From Uranotaenia lowii (taxonomy: Eukaryota; Arthropoda; Insecta; Diptera; Culicidae): 64,000 bases of DNA. Below are positions 24,301 to 36,058 of the stretch, one piece after another. The position numbers were made by a program, and so were the translations under genes. Numbering within the stretch: position 1 is the stretch's first letter; the number at the start of each line of letters is the position of its first letter. A model generated the notes under the pieces. That model was not told the DNA's origin. It saw nothing but the letters and a program-made list of their open reading frames with translations, and did not search any database. The stretch is taken from positions 189,775,127 through 189,839,126 of the forward strand of contig NC_073693.1 in assembly GCF_029784155.1 (NCBI RefSeq), read 5' to 3'.

Positions 24301-26969
24301 ATACATTTAAGAAAATTTAAAAAAAATCTTAATTGTGTAGCCAAACTTATACGTTTACCATCAGCCAAAGTTGTTCATAAAAAGTACACTGAGGTTTTTT
24401 ATAACGCAGATTGATTTTGCTCATTTTTTCTTACACGAGATCTATTTACAGTGATTTTTGACATATGCACCCTTTTTTCCACGGTTCTCGCAACTTAACA
24501 CGTTAATTCAGAGAAAATACTTCAAGTCGTACATGTGATACCGCGTTAAAAACCATTGTGAAATTTTTATTTAAAAAAAACAGTTTGTTTGGTATTTTGT
24601 TCCAAAGTTTGAAAACATCAAGAAAACTTCCACCTTTATATAGGATCTAAGCAAGCCTTGGTCGAGTGCGGTCGTGTTTTTCTCGCTCGTGAATTTTTTT
24701 GCGCTTGAATTTTCAGGAAAAATTAAAATTTTTAATATCTAACAATTTCTTATTGTAGTGAAGTCCGGTTTATCCGAAATTTTTTTCGTCTGATTGCAGA
24801 AATGAAGAAAATGTTTTTTCCACGAGTTGAATTCCGAATCGGTGTCGTGCGTTATGGTTCTCCTATTTTAATTATTTTAGTGCGGTTCCCGATTGGTTCA
24901 GCAGGATTTCATTTTTTTTTTTTTTCAAAGTGCGTGGAGTGTGAAGCAAAGTCACTGGAGTGAAAAACTATAGATAATAATAATTGAGGGAACGACAGAA
25001 AATGGTCAAAATCTGATTAAAGTGCGGCAAGTTCCCGTGTAGCCGGTTTACCGTTTAACTTGGAAGGAATAGTGTTCATTTGAAATTTTCAAAAGTAAAC
25101 CACCCGCGCAACATGTTATCATAATCAATTGATTTGAACTTTTCAATGACTTTGTTTCTGTAATATTGCAAAAACGCACATAGATTTACGTCTCCGTAAC
25201 TGAATCAATAGCTTAAAAATTGTTCCTCGTGCATTTTCATTCGCTTCGTGCAGTCGTGTGAAGTGTTTTGGTATGAACGTACCATATCGCCATCTTCAAC
25301 AATTTCACTGGGAGTGAATGGATAACGAATATGACAAACGGACCTAGACTGCTACAGAAATTGAAAGCTAAGTAACTTTTCCTTATTTTTGAATTTTTTT
25401 TCAATATTTTTCTTTCAAAGATCACTTTAAAGGGAGGCTTGTTTGAAAATAATTTCAGAAGAATTAAAATTATCTACTTTAATAACCAAAAAGTATTAAA
25501 CTACAAAAATATGAAGCAAAGATTGGTAACGAGCTTCAAAGTTTTTCAAAAGCAATTTCTGCAAAACATTTCTAAAATTCAATATGTTTTCAAATTGCAT
25601 CATCTTTAACCTTTTGATTATTCACTCCACGTTTTAGTGGTTATTTGATATTTCAAGAGTGGTTTCGAGAATCATTGATGAGTTAGAGATTATAGCGAGG
25701 GAAACAGCTAGCTTGTAGAAAATTCGAATGGTTGCTTTTCTAATTATTTGAGAGTTAATAAATCTTTTTAAATTTCCTAATTAAAACACCTCGTAGATAT
25801 TATTAGGAGTTTCCTTAGGAAATGTCTAGGAGCATAGGAGGTGTAGGTCAACCAAAATCGCACCATTTTCCAAAAATGGCTCCTGATTAAAACCTCTCCC
25901 TTACTAAAACAACCCTTCCTGAGATACTTGAATATAGATTCGCAGACGTATAGACGGTTTCTATAACTGGTGATACTGACTTATTGTTTCAGAGTTTTTC
26001 AAAACAAGGTCTTGAAGAAAACTGGAATAACAGATAAATGGTTGATCCAAAAAAGTATCTTACTAACAATCCTTCCTTCATCCCTCTTTGACTACTCGGA
26101 CGTGGCCGGCGCCGTTATTGATCATTTTTCAAAGGGAGAGCATGAGTTTTGTGCATTGAGAATAAGATGCTTATCCCAAGCTGCATTCTTTTGGCCCTTG
26201 TACAAAATTGATGGCCTCGATCAATCACGGAGTAGCAACCATTGGCGACGTGGAACTCGTTCTACTTAGCCATGCCAGCGATCATGAAATTCGAAATGCA
26301 TTGAATGATTTGATACAATATAATATTATAATTTTATTAAAACCATGAGAAATAGCAGAAATTTTGAAGACTAATAGTGTTTTCGTTTATTGGCAGTGAC
26401 AACCTAGTTACCCACGAGTTTTGCCCTAGCTGCTGTTATTGTGTTCGTTTATTAATTCAGAAGTCCACTAGTTTTGCCCGAGATTTGAACCTCAAGCAGG
26501 CGGTTGCACCCCGTAAAAGTTGTCAGTGTTGGGGGTGAACATAGGTGTGAGTATATCAACCATATATTTGCATCGTCCCGGGTAACGATTCTGTTTGTTT
26601 ATTCAGAAAAAGTTTTGCCCCGCGCTTGTGGAGAAAACGAAAACGGTATAATTGAAGCATTTCGGGCTTAATGATTTAAGGTGGATATAAGTAGTCAAAC
26701 AAGCTAAGTTAAGCTAAGAAAACTTCCACCCTTATATACTTTGGACAATTGAGTCGAAAAAGGTGGTGTATAATATTTGGAAATTAAACTAAGATTCCGG
26801 CAAAAAAGTTTATCTCTATAATTTATAATTATCTGGATTCTGGGGGCAACTTTAACAATATTTTTTATCATAGATCGGCTTACGTGCTGCAAGAACAATT
26901 ATCTGAATCAGAATCTTACTGTAATGCTAAGAGCTTCAGATTTATTCTGTATTGTCTTATAAAAGTTAT
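21379..26969 (+). other. Intron 1, no gene recognised
   Basis: Mostly AT-rich intron. GC-richer islands occur at 21670-22000, 22240-22400, 24650-25330 and 26080-26620. The 24650-25330 island has CpG-bearing words like those in a 5' UTR, but no convincing coding exon follows. Loose AGATTCA words at 23510-23620 resemble the 13-bp satellite in decayed form. The 26380-26640 stretch starts and ends with approximately inverted GTTTTCGTTTATT-like words and may be a MITE, though this is weak. Confidence 0.45.
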
Positions 26970-27178
26970 GAAAAATGCTGCTTATTTTGAGATTTTCTGT
27001 TCATCATTGAATTCAAATTGAGACAAAAATTTTATTTCTCCCGGTGTCAGTCAGTTAACTTTGTAAAAGTTTCCAAGAAAAAAGCGGGACATTTTGAAGA
27101 AAAAGCGGGACAGCGGGACATTCAACAAAAAAGCGGGACATGTCCCGCTTTTGCGGGACGGATGACAACCCTATGTTA
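26970..27178 (+). repeat. AGCGGGACA-rich dispersed repeat fragment
   Basis: Four copies of an AAGCGGGACA-like word occur within 27080-27140. They are followed by a small palindrome, CGGGACATGTCCCG, and the phrase GGATGACAACCCTA. It looks like the end of a dispersed element. No target duplication or class could be fixed. Confidence 0.3.
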
Positions 27179-27348
27179 AAACTGGCTAAAATTTGGTTTT
27201 TTTCTCAGTTTGATTTTGACAGTTCTCTTTGGTGTGTTTAAAGACATCTGGTGGCCCAGCCAAAAAACAAAAACGATCGTTGGAAATTTTACACAAGTTT
27301 CGCAGGCTAGCTTGTACGTCTGTTCTCTGTGGGATTATTAAGTTGTAT

Positions 27349-27954
27349 CTAGGGGAGGAAGACTGAAATTCGCTGTATCGTTTTTTTACTGTTCGGCAAA
27401 AAACCAGCAATTGTTGAAAAGATTTGTAATCGATCAAATTTTATCTTTAGATGATCAGTTTTGTGTAGCGAATCATGTAACTCAGTTGTTTGGATGCTAC
27501 ATTTAAGTCTTCTGAGTTAGTTGCGGCAGATTCAAAAGTTAACATCGAAATCGAATACACCAGCTAGATTATCCAATACCAGTCTATCTCTGTCGTAAAT
27601 ATGAACTTCGAACTATATAAAAATGTTGTCCATGGGAACTACCCAAAATCGAAATCTGTTTTTTAAGCTATTTTTAAGAACAACCATTGATCAATTTTTA
27701 TTTATCAGCTTCAGGAACTTCAACGAAATTTGAGCGACTTAATACGCCTGAACATGTAAGAATTTGCCAGAGTGAAACAAAACCAAATTAAATAATTTAA
27801 TGCAAAACAAGTGCTTTTTAGCATCAAAAAAGTTTTAATGAAAATATTAAATAAGATAGTAAAATTTTGAACCTTCGCACTTGTCGGTAGATTGATGAGA
27901 GAAATTTGACAGTTGAATTTTTTTTTCTTTTTTAATTCAGTCTTCCTCCCCCAG
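27349..27954. mobile_element. 606-bp MITE with 19-bp TIRs and 8-bp TSD
   Basis: The ends are CTAGGGGAGGAAGACTGAA at 27349 and its inverted partner CTGGGGGAGGAAGACTGAA at 27954, with one mismatch in 19. AGTTGTAT is duplicated exactly on both sides (27341-27348 and 27955-27962). The 8-bp duplication indicates mobilisation by a hAT- or P-type transposase. No coding capacity. Confidence 0.8.
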
Positions 27955-28136
27955 AGTTGTATATGGTATTTAAAATTCAGATCAAGGGGGCATGTCCGAA
28001 ATTGTATTTCTATATTTTTTGTCCTGTAGAATTATAATAAATTATATGAATTGATATTTCGCTAAATTTTTGAAATTTTCTCTCTGGCAATGTTTAATAA
28101 GTACCTACTAATTGATTATTTTATTAATCTTTCCAG

Positions 28137-28194
28137 ATACCAACGAGACCTGTTCAACAGTGGCCAATGATGATTCCTCAATCAAAGATGGAAG
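28137..28194 (+). CDS. 58-nt exon 2 of the CARD/Dlg5-like gene
   Basis: The acceptor is TCTTTCCAG|ATACC (28136/28137) and the donor GGAAG|GTTAGT (28194/28195). In the phase left by exon 1 it reads DTNETCSTVANDDSSIKDG and leaves two bases that pair with the first base of the 56676 exon to encode R. Both junction phases fit without a stop codon, which is the main support. This tiny exon sits between introns of 17,250 and 28,481 bp. Confidence 0.68.
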
Positions 28195-30249
28195 GTTAGT
28201 CGATACGAGTTTTTAACTTTAATTTTTTTTGTTTAGATCTTACTTAATGATGTGAACACTCACGAAGGTATGATCACATCAAATGATAAATTCAGATTTG
28301 TATCATATTCGATTTTTTCCCTTTTGCATCTACGCTGCATTTAAAGTTGCTTTTAAAGTTTTCTATTTTATAAGCAAATTTTATTAAGTGGATATTGAGA
28401 TTTTTTTCTAAATCGAAGATGTGCGTTCATTTGACAAGAGGAAGGAATATCGAGCTACGTTCTACCTAAGTTGATGTTAATGTTTGCTTATTAATCAATG
28501 TTTCAATTAACCGATGATGTGCTAAAGCTTCTAGGTACTTTGATAAAGTTTCATCGATTTAAAACAAAGTTAGTAAAATAAGCTCCTGATAAGGAAAACT
28601 CATTAAAAACCTTCTCAATTTAGAAGCCCTACTTTCACGAGACGAGAGCATCTCTCTAGTATGATCAACTAGACGTGTGTTAGACATACTAAATATCTTT
28701 TGTTTGTCACATGTCCTAGTTACCTTTTTGCCGCTGGGTTTTTGCTTTCATTTCACATCTCAAGCTTGTTTGAGGTTATTAAAAATGTATACCAAATGTA
28801 GGCTCTCTGAATGATGAACCATCATGAGCTTAAATAGCAAATGAAAATCAAACATCATCTCGGGAAGCTTTAATCTCCGTTCCATTTTTAAGCGACAGAT
28901 GTGAGTGAGAAAAAACGGTCAGGATAGTTATCAATTTTTTAGAATAGTTTTGATGAAAATGAAAAATCGTTTGGCATCATTAACTCAAAATCTACCATTT
29001 TGTCACTTATACCCCTTTGGCTCTGAGGGCCTCAAATGGTTAGTAAGAAAAGAAACAGTCTTATTGAGTTCAAAATAATTTTATCATTATGTAAGAGTAA
29101 AAAATAATATTTTTATCAGAGGAACCGAAAAAATGAATGAAATGTCATCCACGATAACGGAATCGAAAAAAATTAGGTCACTTCCGTTTTTTCTCCGTCC
29201 GTTTCGGTGAATACAAAAGGTCTTCCCCGCGCGACCACCCTAATTGGATCCGGTAATTCACACCAGAAGTGGTTTGTTGTTACAGCATTTCAATTCATTT
29301 TCTGAAAACCCAATTTAACACACAATTCACTTGATTCTTTTGGCTTCATGAGCCGTACCTACTTACTGGCCGGAGCATCTGACACAAGTAGGAGGTACCT
29401 ACGATTGTAACAGTTCAATTTGGAGCGTGTCCCTTCCATTCATTTGCTGGACAGACGTTTGATACCGGTTTGTGGTTGATGATCCGAGCGAAGTTTAATG
29501 CTCGAAAGAGGCAGTTTACTTCCAGAACCCATCTGATATCTCAGAAATCGATGTTGAGATCGAGATTGATGTCAAGCATGTGATGCATGTAAACCTACCT
29601 AATCGTCTTTGATTTAAGACCTACATTCAATTTGTTAGCTTTATTTGAGAAAACTAAACTTAAGGTCAATATCTCATGTGATAATTTGGTGGAGGCTTGG
29701 CTGTGATTGAAATCCAAAGTTAAAACAATTACAAAAATTAAAATACTAAGAAAAACTTTATGGAATACTTGGAATATTATAGTTCTTGTAATTTTGGATT
29801 TTCTATAATTTTTGTACCTTATGTTAGAAATTTTAGCAAATTTTTCAAGTTTAGAAATTGGTGTGATTTTGGGTTTTTTTTCAGTACCCTTTTGAAATGT
29901 TTGTATTTCCCGTCATTTTTGTTTATTTTGTCGTTTGTTTGATTTGTGCAATTTTTATATTTTTTATATTGGTGTTTTTATTTTATTTATTTTTTTGTTA
30001 ATTTTTTTATGTTTAGAATTTTTTTTGTCAAGTTCTGACGCTAAAGTGAAGTATACTGAAATGGTCCAGAAACTCTTAGGTGTAAAAAATGAGTACAATG
30101 CTTATTAATGAAAAGATAAGACAATCAAGCATGAACATTGCAATTGGTATTCTGATAAGTATCCGTCCGTTACAGAAATTCTAGTATCCATAACAAATAG
30201 TAAGATGTAAAACATTTGTAACTTTTTCAGCTTAATTCTATTAAAAAGG
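28195..30249 (+). other. Start of intron 2 (28,481 bp), nothing recognised
   Basis: AT-rich intron sequence. A more balanced stretch at 29230-29620 carries no reading frame or repeat that I can assign. Confidence 0.5.
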
Positions 30250-30322
30250 ATTGGTGGAGAGTTGGACAGGGCATCGGACGATCCGAAAACTGATAACAAT
30301 GGATTGTGGGTTCAAGTCAGCC
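30250..30322 (+). repeat. tRNA-like SINE head fragment (A and B box)
   Basis: TGGTGGAGAGTTGGAC (from 30253) resembles a pol III A box. TCGGACGATCCGA looks like an anticodon arm. GGTTCAAGTCA (30309-30319) is a good B box at tRNA-like spacing. The arms are too imperfect for a functional tRNA, so this is more likely a SINE or tRNA-derived relic. Confidence 0.35.
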
Positions 30323-31465
30323 GGAGTATTTTTTCGGCAATTTACTACTTGGGTACTTTAACAAAATTCTTCATTTGTTTCGAACAGTTGGAAGGGAGTA
30401 AAAAGAATCAAACCTGTCCTGTCCCAACCCGGTGGTAACGGCCCCATTGGTAGTGCTGCAATTATTGTTGATGAGTTAAGCATAAACAATATTAAAATGT
30501 GCCATCGACACTTACCGTATCGACACGGGTCAGAAACCTATCAGCCACTGCTGGGTTGTTATACATAATTTTTTTTATGTTTATCACTTTTATTATGGTT
30601 GTAATTTTTGTAACTTTGTACATTTTGCAATTTTTGTAAATTTATTAATTTCGTAAGTTTGGTTTTTCGCTTTTGTATTTTTTTTATTTTGTAATTTTTT
30701 AAACGTTCTCAATTTTGTAGTTAATGTTATTTTTGAAATTCTAATTTTTTTTTCAATATTTAGTTCCAAACCTTTTTTGCATTTTTTTTGCAATTTTTAT
30801 CATTTAAGATTTGTTTTCATTATCGTAATTTTTATCATTTTTGAGATTGTACATTTTTTATGATTCTTTTTTGATAATCTAAGACAAAATTTATGAACCC
30901 TTTTAACAAAAGTCAAGTGGAAATGCCTTATAAAAATTTTAATGGGTTATGATCTTTGGAAACGGTTCTTCTCCAAATCGGAAAATCGAAATCTTATTTT
31001 TGATGACTCAAAGATGCATGAAACGCCGAGGTCTGGTGTTATTATGCAAAAAAACGACTTTCTGTGTTGTTTTCCGGAACTTTTAAGGGATGGAAAAGGT
31101 TTGTCTCGTAAAATAAATCACAACACGCTCCAAATTTATTCCACTTGCTAGTTTATGAAGCCTCTTGAGATTCATTTTTCATCAGGGAGGTTCACATATT
31201 TTTCACAAGGATGGTCAAAAAAGTTATTGAAATGACAAAAATACAATAGAAACGCTTTCCTATTACGAATGTTACTTCACCTCCAGTTACATAAAATTAA
31301 ACAGAGATTTAAATAAAAATCAATTAAATGGCAAGAATAAGAAATATAAATAGATCAAACAGAAAAATTTAACAAATATATTGTAAAAAAAAGATAATAA
31401 AAATAGAAACGACACAAAATTATAACAATTAAAATTGAAATGACAAAGTCGATTACAAAAAACAA
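30323..31465 (+). other. Intron 2 sequence with a fragment related to the 40.8-kb fold-back repeat
   Basis: Mostly T-rich intron. The stretch 30942-31085, with words like AGATGCATGAAACGCCGAGG and TCTGGTGTTATTATG, is clearly related to 41000-41060 (ATGCATGAAACTTCGAGATG, TGGTGTTATCTTA). It is therefore a partial copy of the same repeat family. Confidence 0.5.
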
Positions 31466-31542
31466 GCCGCAGTCCGTGTTGTAGAGGATAGCCTTGAAGT
31501 CTTCTAAGCCTACGGTTATGAGATCGAATCCTGATCACAGCA
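31466..31542 (+). repeat. tRNA-like relic next to a mariner insertion
   Basis: TGTTGTAGAGGA (31477-31488) is A-box-like and AGATCGAATCC (31521-31531) is B-box-like, with TCTTCTAAGCC between them resembling an anticodon loop (TCT, arginine type). Stems are imperfect. It may be a tRNA-Arg-derived SINE head. The 417-bp mariner derivative inserted right at its 3' edge. Confidence 0.38.
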
Positions 31543-31544
31543 TA

Positions 31545-31961
31545 AAGGGTGATACGGTCAAAATTTGATCAATATCAACTTAACGTATTTCTTTCAATTT
31601 TACATTTAAAAAACCTGAACAATCCTCATTTTGAAGGTGTGTGTGTGTGTGTAGAATGTTGCTCCTATTTTGATTTTGGAATTCACTCTTCAGTTGTCAA
31701 AATGCCGTCCAAAGAAGAAGAGCAGCGGGTTCGCGCATCGCGAAATGAAGATGAAGGTGGACAAGGTGGCTGTACAAAATCTGATGGCAGGGGTTAAGCG
31801 TAAGGCGGTTTGGATTTGGAAAAGCGGAAGCCTAACTTAATATATTTCCTGAATTTTATACTAATTAAACTTGAAAAAGAAATTTAATTTGATTTTTAAA
31901 ATAAACGATTTCACCGATTTACACGCGTTTTCCCTTGACCAAATTTTGACCGATCACCCTT
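31545..31961. mobile_element. 417-bp internally deleted derivative of the DD37E mariner
   Basis: Ends AAGGGTGATACGGTCAAAAT and the inverted AAGGGTGATCGGTCAAAAT are flanked by TA (31543-31544, 31962-31963). The left 160 bp and right 250 bp match the element at 42990-45323, including the GTGTGTGTGTGTGTG tract and the transposase start (ATG at 31701). The body of the gene is deleted. The transposase N terminus reads MPSKEEEQR, then jumps to the C-terminal part. This is a non-autonomous copy that also preserves the empty site of the MITE found at 44222. Confidence 0.88.
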
Positions 31962-32150
31962 TAGAGAACACTAACATTCAATTTAATACAAAGAGTTCAA
32001 GAGGTTATTTGTTTTCAAGGCATTTTATTCAGGAGAAGTATAAAAACTGATTTCTCATCATAAATTATTTTTATAGGGTTGTTTTCCTTGGATTTTCTTT
32101 AATTTCTTCGAGCTAAAATGAAAACAATTTTTTCAACCAGATCGCATCAC

Positions 32151-32867
32151 AATAACCTTTATCACGAAAAAAGTTATGGCGGTTCCAAGTTGTGCGATAT
32201 TGCTCGGAACCTGTACACATGTATTTCTTTGTTTCAGTTGCGTATTTTCTGTAACAAGTTCAAAATAATTTTGAAAACTTTTATAGCATTTGATAAGGTT
32301 GTTGTGTTACGCAGATCAAACAAGGCAGACAAATTAAGGTATTAATAAGCTCGAAAATATACATTATTGAAGGTCAATGACCTAATTGATGACCTAATTA
32401 ATGACTTAATTTTTTTAATATTTTATTTAAAAAGCAAATGAAATTTCGATGCGTTTTGATGTGCTATTTTATGATTTCCGTTGAAAAACTACAAAGTAAT
32501 GCTGTTAAGCTTTGAAATATTGTTTTATTTCATTAAAAAAATCTAACCGAATCTAAATAACTCAAAAATAAAAATTTTAGGCATCTGAAAAAAATACATG
32601 TGCATTTAAATCGTAAAAAAAACAAAATTTTCAATTCTGGGGCTAATCTAAAGACCTCTTAAAGATATCAAATACTCAAAGACTATCTCCGGTGATGGTA
32701 GGAATAGTTATAATGTTATCTATTTAAATTTCAAAAATTGTAGCAATTACGTTGTATCTTTGAAACTGAAATATCTATGTAAAATCTGAATCCATGATTG
32801 AATGGAGGATAACAAATACATTAAAAATCAATTTTTGTTTTTCATTTAGATTTTTTGGTTCATCAGT
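32151..32867 (+). repeat. Duplicated intron segment, copy A
   Basis: Matches 33851-34980 in direct orientation. Shared landmarks include TATCACGAAAAAAGTTATGG, GTTGTGTTACGCAG, TCGATGCGTTTTGATGTGC and TACTCAAAGACTATC. Copy A lacks about 455 bp present in copy B after the TTACGCAG landmark. Differences are scattered substitutions, so the duplication is not very recent. Confidence 0.8.
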
Positions 32868-32869
32868 TA

Positions 32870-33850
32870 ACGGGTGTTAAATAAAAAATGAGAATATTTT
32901 CAATCACATATAAAAAAATTGTTATTTTTTTTTTCATCGATTTCAGTATTTTTTATTAATAACATAATGTATTTTCTTCAAAAAAATATCAGTGAATGTT
33001 TGAGTAAGGGCCGTGGTCTGATGTTCGACGCAACTTTGTCGCAATGCTCTCACAAAAACGTTGTACGGCACTTACGTCCATTTTCCGGATACAATTCCGG
33101 ATTCTAGTAGTCAGTTGCTTCGTGTCCTTGGCCCTCCAATTGTTTTTATACACTAGGACACTGAGTGAGCCAAAGAAATCCTTTATTGGGCGGCACTGGG
33201 GCAAGTTTGTTGGGTTACGATTTTTCGGCACGAACGGTATCTTTTTCTCCTCAAGGTACGCCAGCCAGCCAGAACGAATGACGTCCAGCGGTATTTTTTG
33301 GTCATCCACCGACACTGTGATTTAACCGTCTCAATCTGCTCCTCCGTGTACTCCGGCGACCTCGTCTTTTTCCTGCAGACGATTCCTTCCATCTTGAGGG
33401 TACGATGGATCAATACGTGGGAGCAGCCATATTTCCGACCGGCGTCACGCAGGCTGGTTGCGCCCTTGTTGTCAAACAGCTTCTTTAACGATGTCTCTGC
33501 TTCATCATTATCGTCACCGGACGACCACTTCCGACCTTCCGCTCTTCGTTCAGGGAACCCAGGATACGATATACCGTACTGACAGGTACATTTTCTTCCT
33601 TAAAATGTGCCACCGTGAACTTTTTTCCTTGCTGGAAATGCGTTTCGTAGAACCGTACAATGCGTTCGCGGAGCACGTGCTGTTTCGACGCCATCTTTGC
33701 TTTGACTAAATTCAAACTAGCAAAACCAAACACGCCTACTGTTTCTAGGGAGCCCAAAGAGCAATTTTCTTGGAGAAAGAAAATTTTACGCTCTTTATTT
33801 TAGTTACTGAAAGGTATTGAAAACATTCTCATTTTTTATTTAACACCCGT
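32870..33850 (-). mobile_element. 981-bp Tc1/mariner-type element with deleted transposase
   Basis: Inverted ends ACGGGTGTTAAATAAAAAAT at 32870 and 33850, with TA on both sides (32868-32869, 33851-33852). It carries a broken minus-strand transposase. It sits at the boundary between the two duplicated intron segments. Confidence 0.82.
32994..33694 (-). pseudogene. Broken Tc1/mariner transposase (catalytic core deleted)
   Basis: The minus-strand start MASKQHVLRERIVRF (ATG at 33694) opens a helix-turn-helix N terminus. After one or more frameshifts it continues with IHRTLKMEGIVCRKKTRSPE. It then jumps to IPLDVIRSGWLAYLEEKKIP and PTNLPQCRPIKDFFG, the end of the catalytic domain. The central part with the first two catalytic aspartates is missing. 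The third block has K and F where related transposases usually read RPIE-D-FW. The remaining text ends near 32994. It cannot be active. It is a different family from the DD37E copies nearby. Confidence 0.72.
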
Positions 33851-34980
33851 TATCACGAAAAAAGTTATGGCGGTTTCAAGTTGTACGATGTTGCTCGGAA
33901 CCTGCACACATGTATTAGGATTTCTTTGTTTCAATTGCGTATTTTCTGTAACTAGTTCAAAATAATTTTGAAATTTTTAATAGAATTTGATAAGATTGTT
34001 GTGTTACGCAGTTCAATTTAATAATACTGAAAGTAAAAATCAAGAAAATTAGCTCTTCTGAAATTTAGAATCACTGAAAAACATCTTTTTTTTAAATATT
34101 TCAAATAAAAAAATATATGGGGGGTCACCGACCAAATATTTTAAATTGGAGTGGAAATGAATAAGGAAAAGTTTTACTTTCAGCCTATGCTAAAATTAGC
34201 GTTACTGTATTTTTTTTCTTCAAGTTTTCTACGAAACACACCGTGACATGCAAAGCTTTAGAATAAACTTGCTGGTGCTCTTTTTACAACCAATTCACCG
34301 GGAAAAGTGTTTGTTTGCGAACCTTTGCGAATTTTAAAGATTTAGGAATGCAATTTTTTGTAACAAGCAAGAATGTTAAATTAATTTTAATTTTAACCTA
34401 TTTGTAGTCTTTTTGGTTTTATTAATACGTTTCTACATTTTTAAGCTCCCGATCAGTTAGTGATGTTACCAAAAAAAATGGGTAACAAATTAAGGCATTA
34501 ATTAGTTCGAAGATATACATTGTTGAAGGTCATTACTTATTTTTTTTTAAATTTTTTATTTGAAAAGCTAATGAAATTTCGATGCGTTTTGATGTGCTAT
34601 TTTATGATTTCCGTTAAAAAAATACAAAGTTATGCTGTTTAGCTTTGAAATATGGTTTTATTTCATTTCCAAAAAAATCAACCGAATCTAACTCGAAAAA
34701 TAAAAATTTTAGACATCTGAAAAAAATACATGTGTTTTTAAATCGTAAAAATTAACAAAATTTTCAATTCTGGGAATAATCTAAAGACCTCCTAAAGATA
34801 TGAAATACTCAAAGACTATCTTCGGTGATTGTAGGAATAGTTGTAATGTTAAAATTTCAAAAATTGCAGCAATTACTTTTTTTTAAATGTTGTCTCTTTG
34901 AAACTAAAATATCTATGCAAAATCTGAATCCGTGATTGAATCAAGGATAAGTTATCAAAGATCGATTTTACTCAAAATCG
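33851..34980 (+). repeat. Duplicated intron segment, copy B
   Basis: Direct-repeat partner of 32151-32867, with about 455 bp extra (about 34020-34485). The extra part has no recognised feature. It may be an insertion in B or sequence lost from A. Confidence 0.8.
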
Positions 34981-35380
34981 ATAAATTTTATCATCAAAAC
35001 AAGAGCTGATAGACGAAATCTAACAAATGATTCGAATGCAGGACGCCAAAATCTTTCCAAAAACAGTTATTAAAACATAGGCACCAAAAATGCTGTTCCC
35101 TGGTATGATCTATTGTTAACTTCAACATTTTTTCACAAACCAATAATAGCTGCTTTCACCCTAAAAGTAATTTGCACAACGTTCGGCGCGCTCAAAACTG
35201 TTCTCAGCAGAGGCTTACGTATGGAGAGACCATATACATTAAACAAATGTCCTCTTAATCCATTCTGATCACAGCTTGTGCTGAGATGAGCGACCCTAAT
35301 GGTGAGATTATGGTGTATGGTGAAAATATTTTCACGGTACAGCGCAGCACGCACAGCAGCGGTTTCCCCATTCACGTTTT
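34981..35380 (+). other. Intron 2 sequence upstream of a candidate promoter
   Basis: Nothing coding. GC content rises after about 35170 toward the candidate promoter at 35385. Confidence 0.5.
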
Positions 35381-35560
35381 CGGCTCAGTTTGCCGTCCGT
35401 GTTTGCTCGTGAAAGATCGCCGCGCGTAGCTACGCCATGCCTTAAGTGTCGTCTAGTGATGATCGTTTGATTTTTCCGGTGTGTGCTGATCGAAGTTCTT
35501 AAAGTGTATGAATGAATATGACGAAAAAATCAGTGTAGCGTGTTTTTTAAGGTGTAAAGT
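35381..35560 (+). promoter_or_regulatory. Candidate internal promoter with Inr and near-DPE
   Basis: In a GC-richer island within AT-rich intron, CTCAGTT (Inr, A at 35387) is followed by AGATCG at exactly +28 to +33 (35414-35419). That is one base off the DPE consensus. No TATA box. The downstream stretch, GATCGCCGCGCGTAGC and beyond, looks like an insect 5' UTR. The orientation matches the host gene. Confidence 0.42.
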
Positions 35561-35834
35561 GTGTTTTTTTTCAGTTAGTTGTGCTTATTGAAAAAAATTA
35601 AAATGGTGGTGCTAAAAAATAAGGTTATGTCTTCGATTCTATTGGAGACTTCTACAACAGATTACTAGCATAATGATATATTCAAATTCAAATTTTTTCT
35701 AGAGTTGAGTGCACCAGCCTTAAAACTATGTTCATAAAGTTGAATGAAATTTTCTGCAAAATTCTGGAATTAAAATCTTAGCCAATTCAGTAAAACAAGA
35801 TAAAAACAAAAAGAAAAAGTCTAGCAGACTTTAC

Positions 35835-36058
35835 ATGCGCCAAAAAAATGCAAATTCATCTGTCGCGAAAATAGAACACTCACATGGGACGTTTGATTTT
35901 TCGGATTCGCCGTCAGCCGCCTCGTCTGCGACGACGCTCGATGTCAACAATATGTTAGGTTCGCTTAAAAAAAAACGTTTTTCTCGTCGGCACCTTCACA
36001 TGGGTTTAAGACGGAAACAGAAAAAAACAGCGTCCCGGTCGAGTAGAATCTGTTGGGA
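35835..36058 (+). CDS. Candidate alternative first coding exon (weak)
   Basis: An ATG at 35835 opens 74 codons plus two bases, ending at a possible donor GGGA|GTAAAT. Codons use G/C-ending choices unlike the surrounding intron (for example SDSPSAASSATTLDVNN), and the C-terminal half is basic (RRHLHMGLRRKQKK). The two leftover bases (GA) match the phase needed to join the 56676 exon (E then DTIDS), the same phase as exon 2 and the 47706 exon. The chance of a phase match alone is about one in three. The ATG context is poor, and two short upstream frames lie between it and the promoter. It may instead be non-coding 5' sequence. Confidence 0.3.

Noticed and set aside
24650..25330. 5' UTR-like, CpG-bearing stretch in intron 1 as another promoter
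   Set aside because: No initiator/DPE pair was found with correct spacing and no coding exon with a suitable donor phase follows. It may instead be the 5' end of an unrecognised transposon.
25970..26269. 99-codon plus-strand frame in a GC-richer patch
   Set aside because: No recognised domain and no splice context; the patch may be part of a dispersed repeat but no ends were found.
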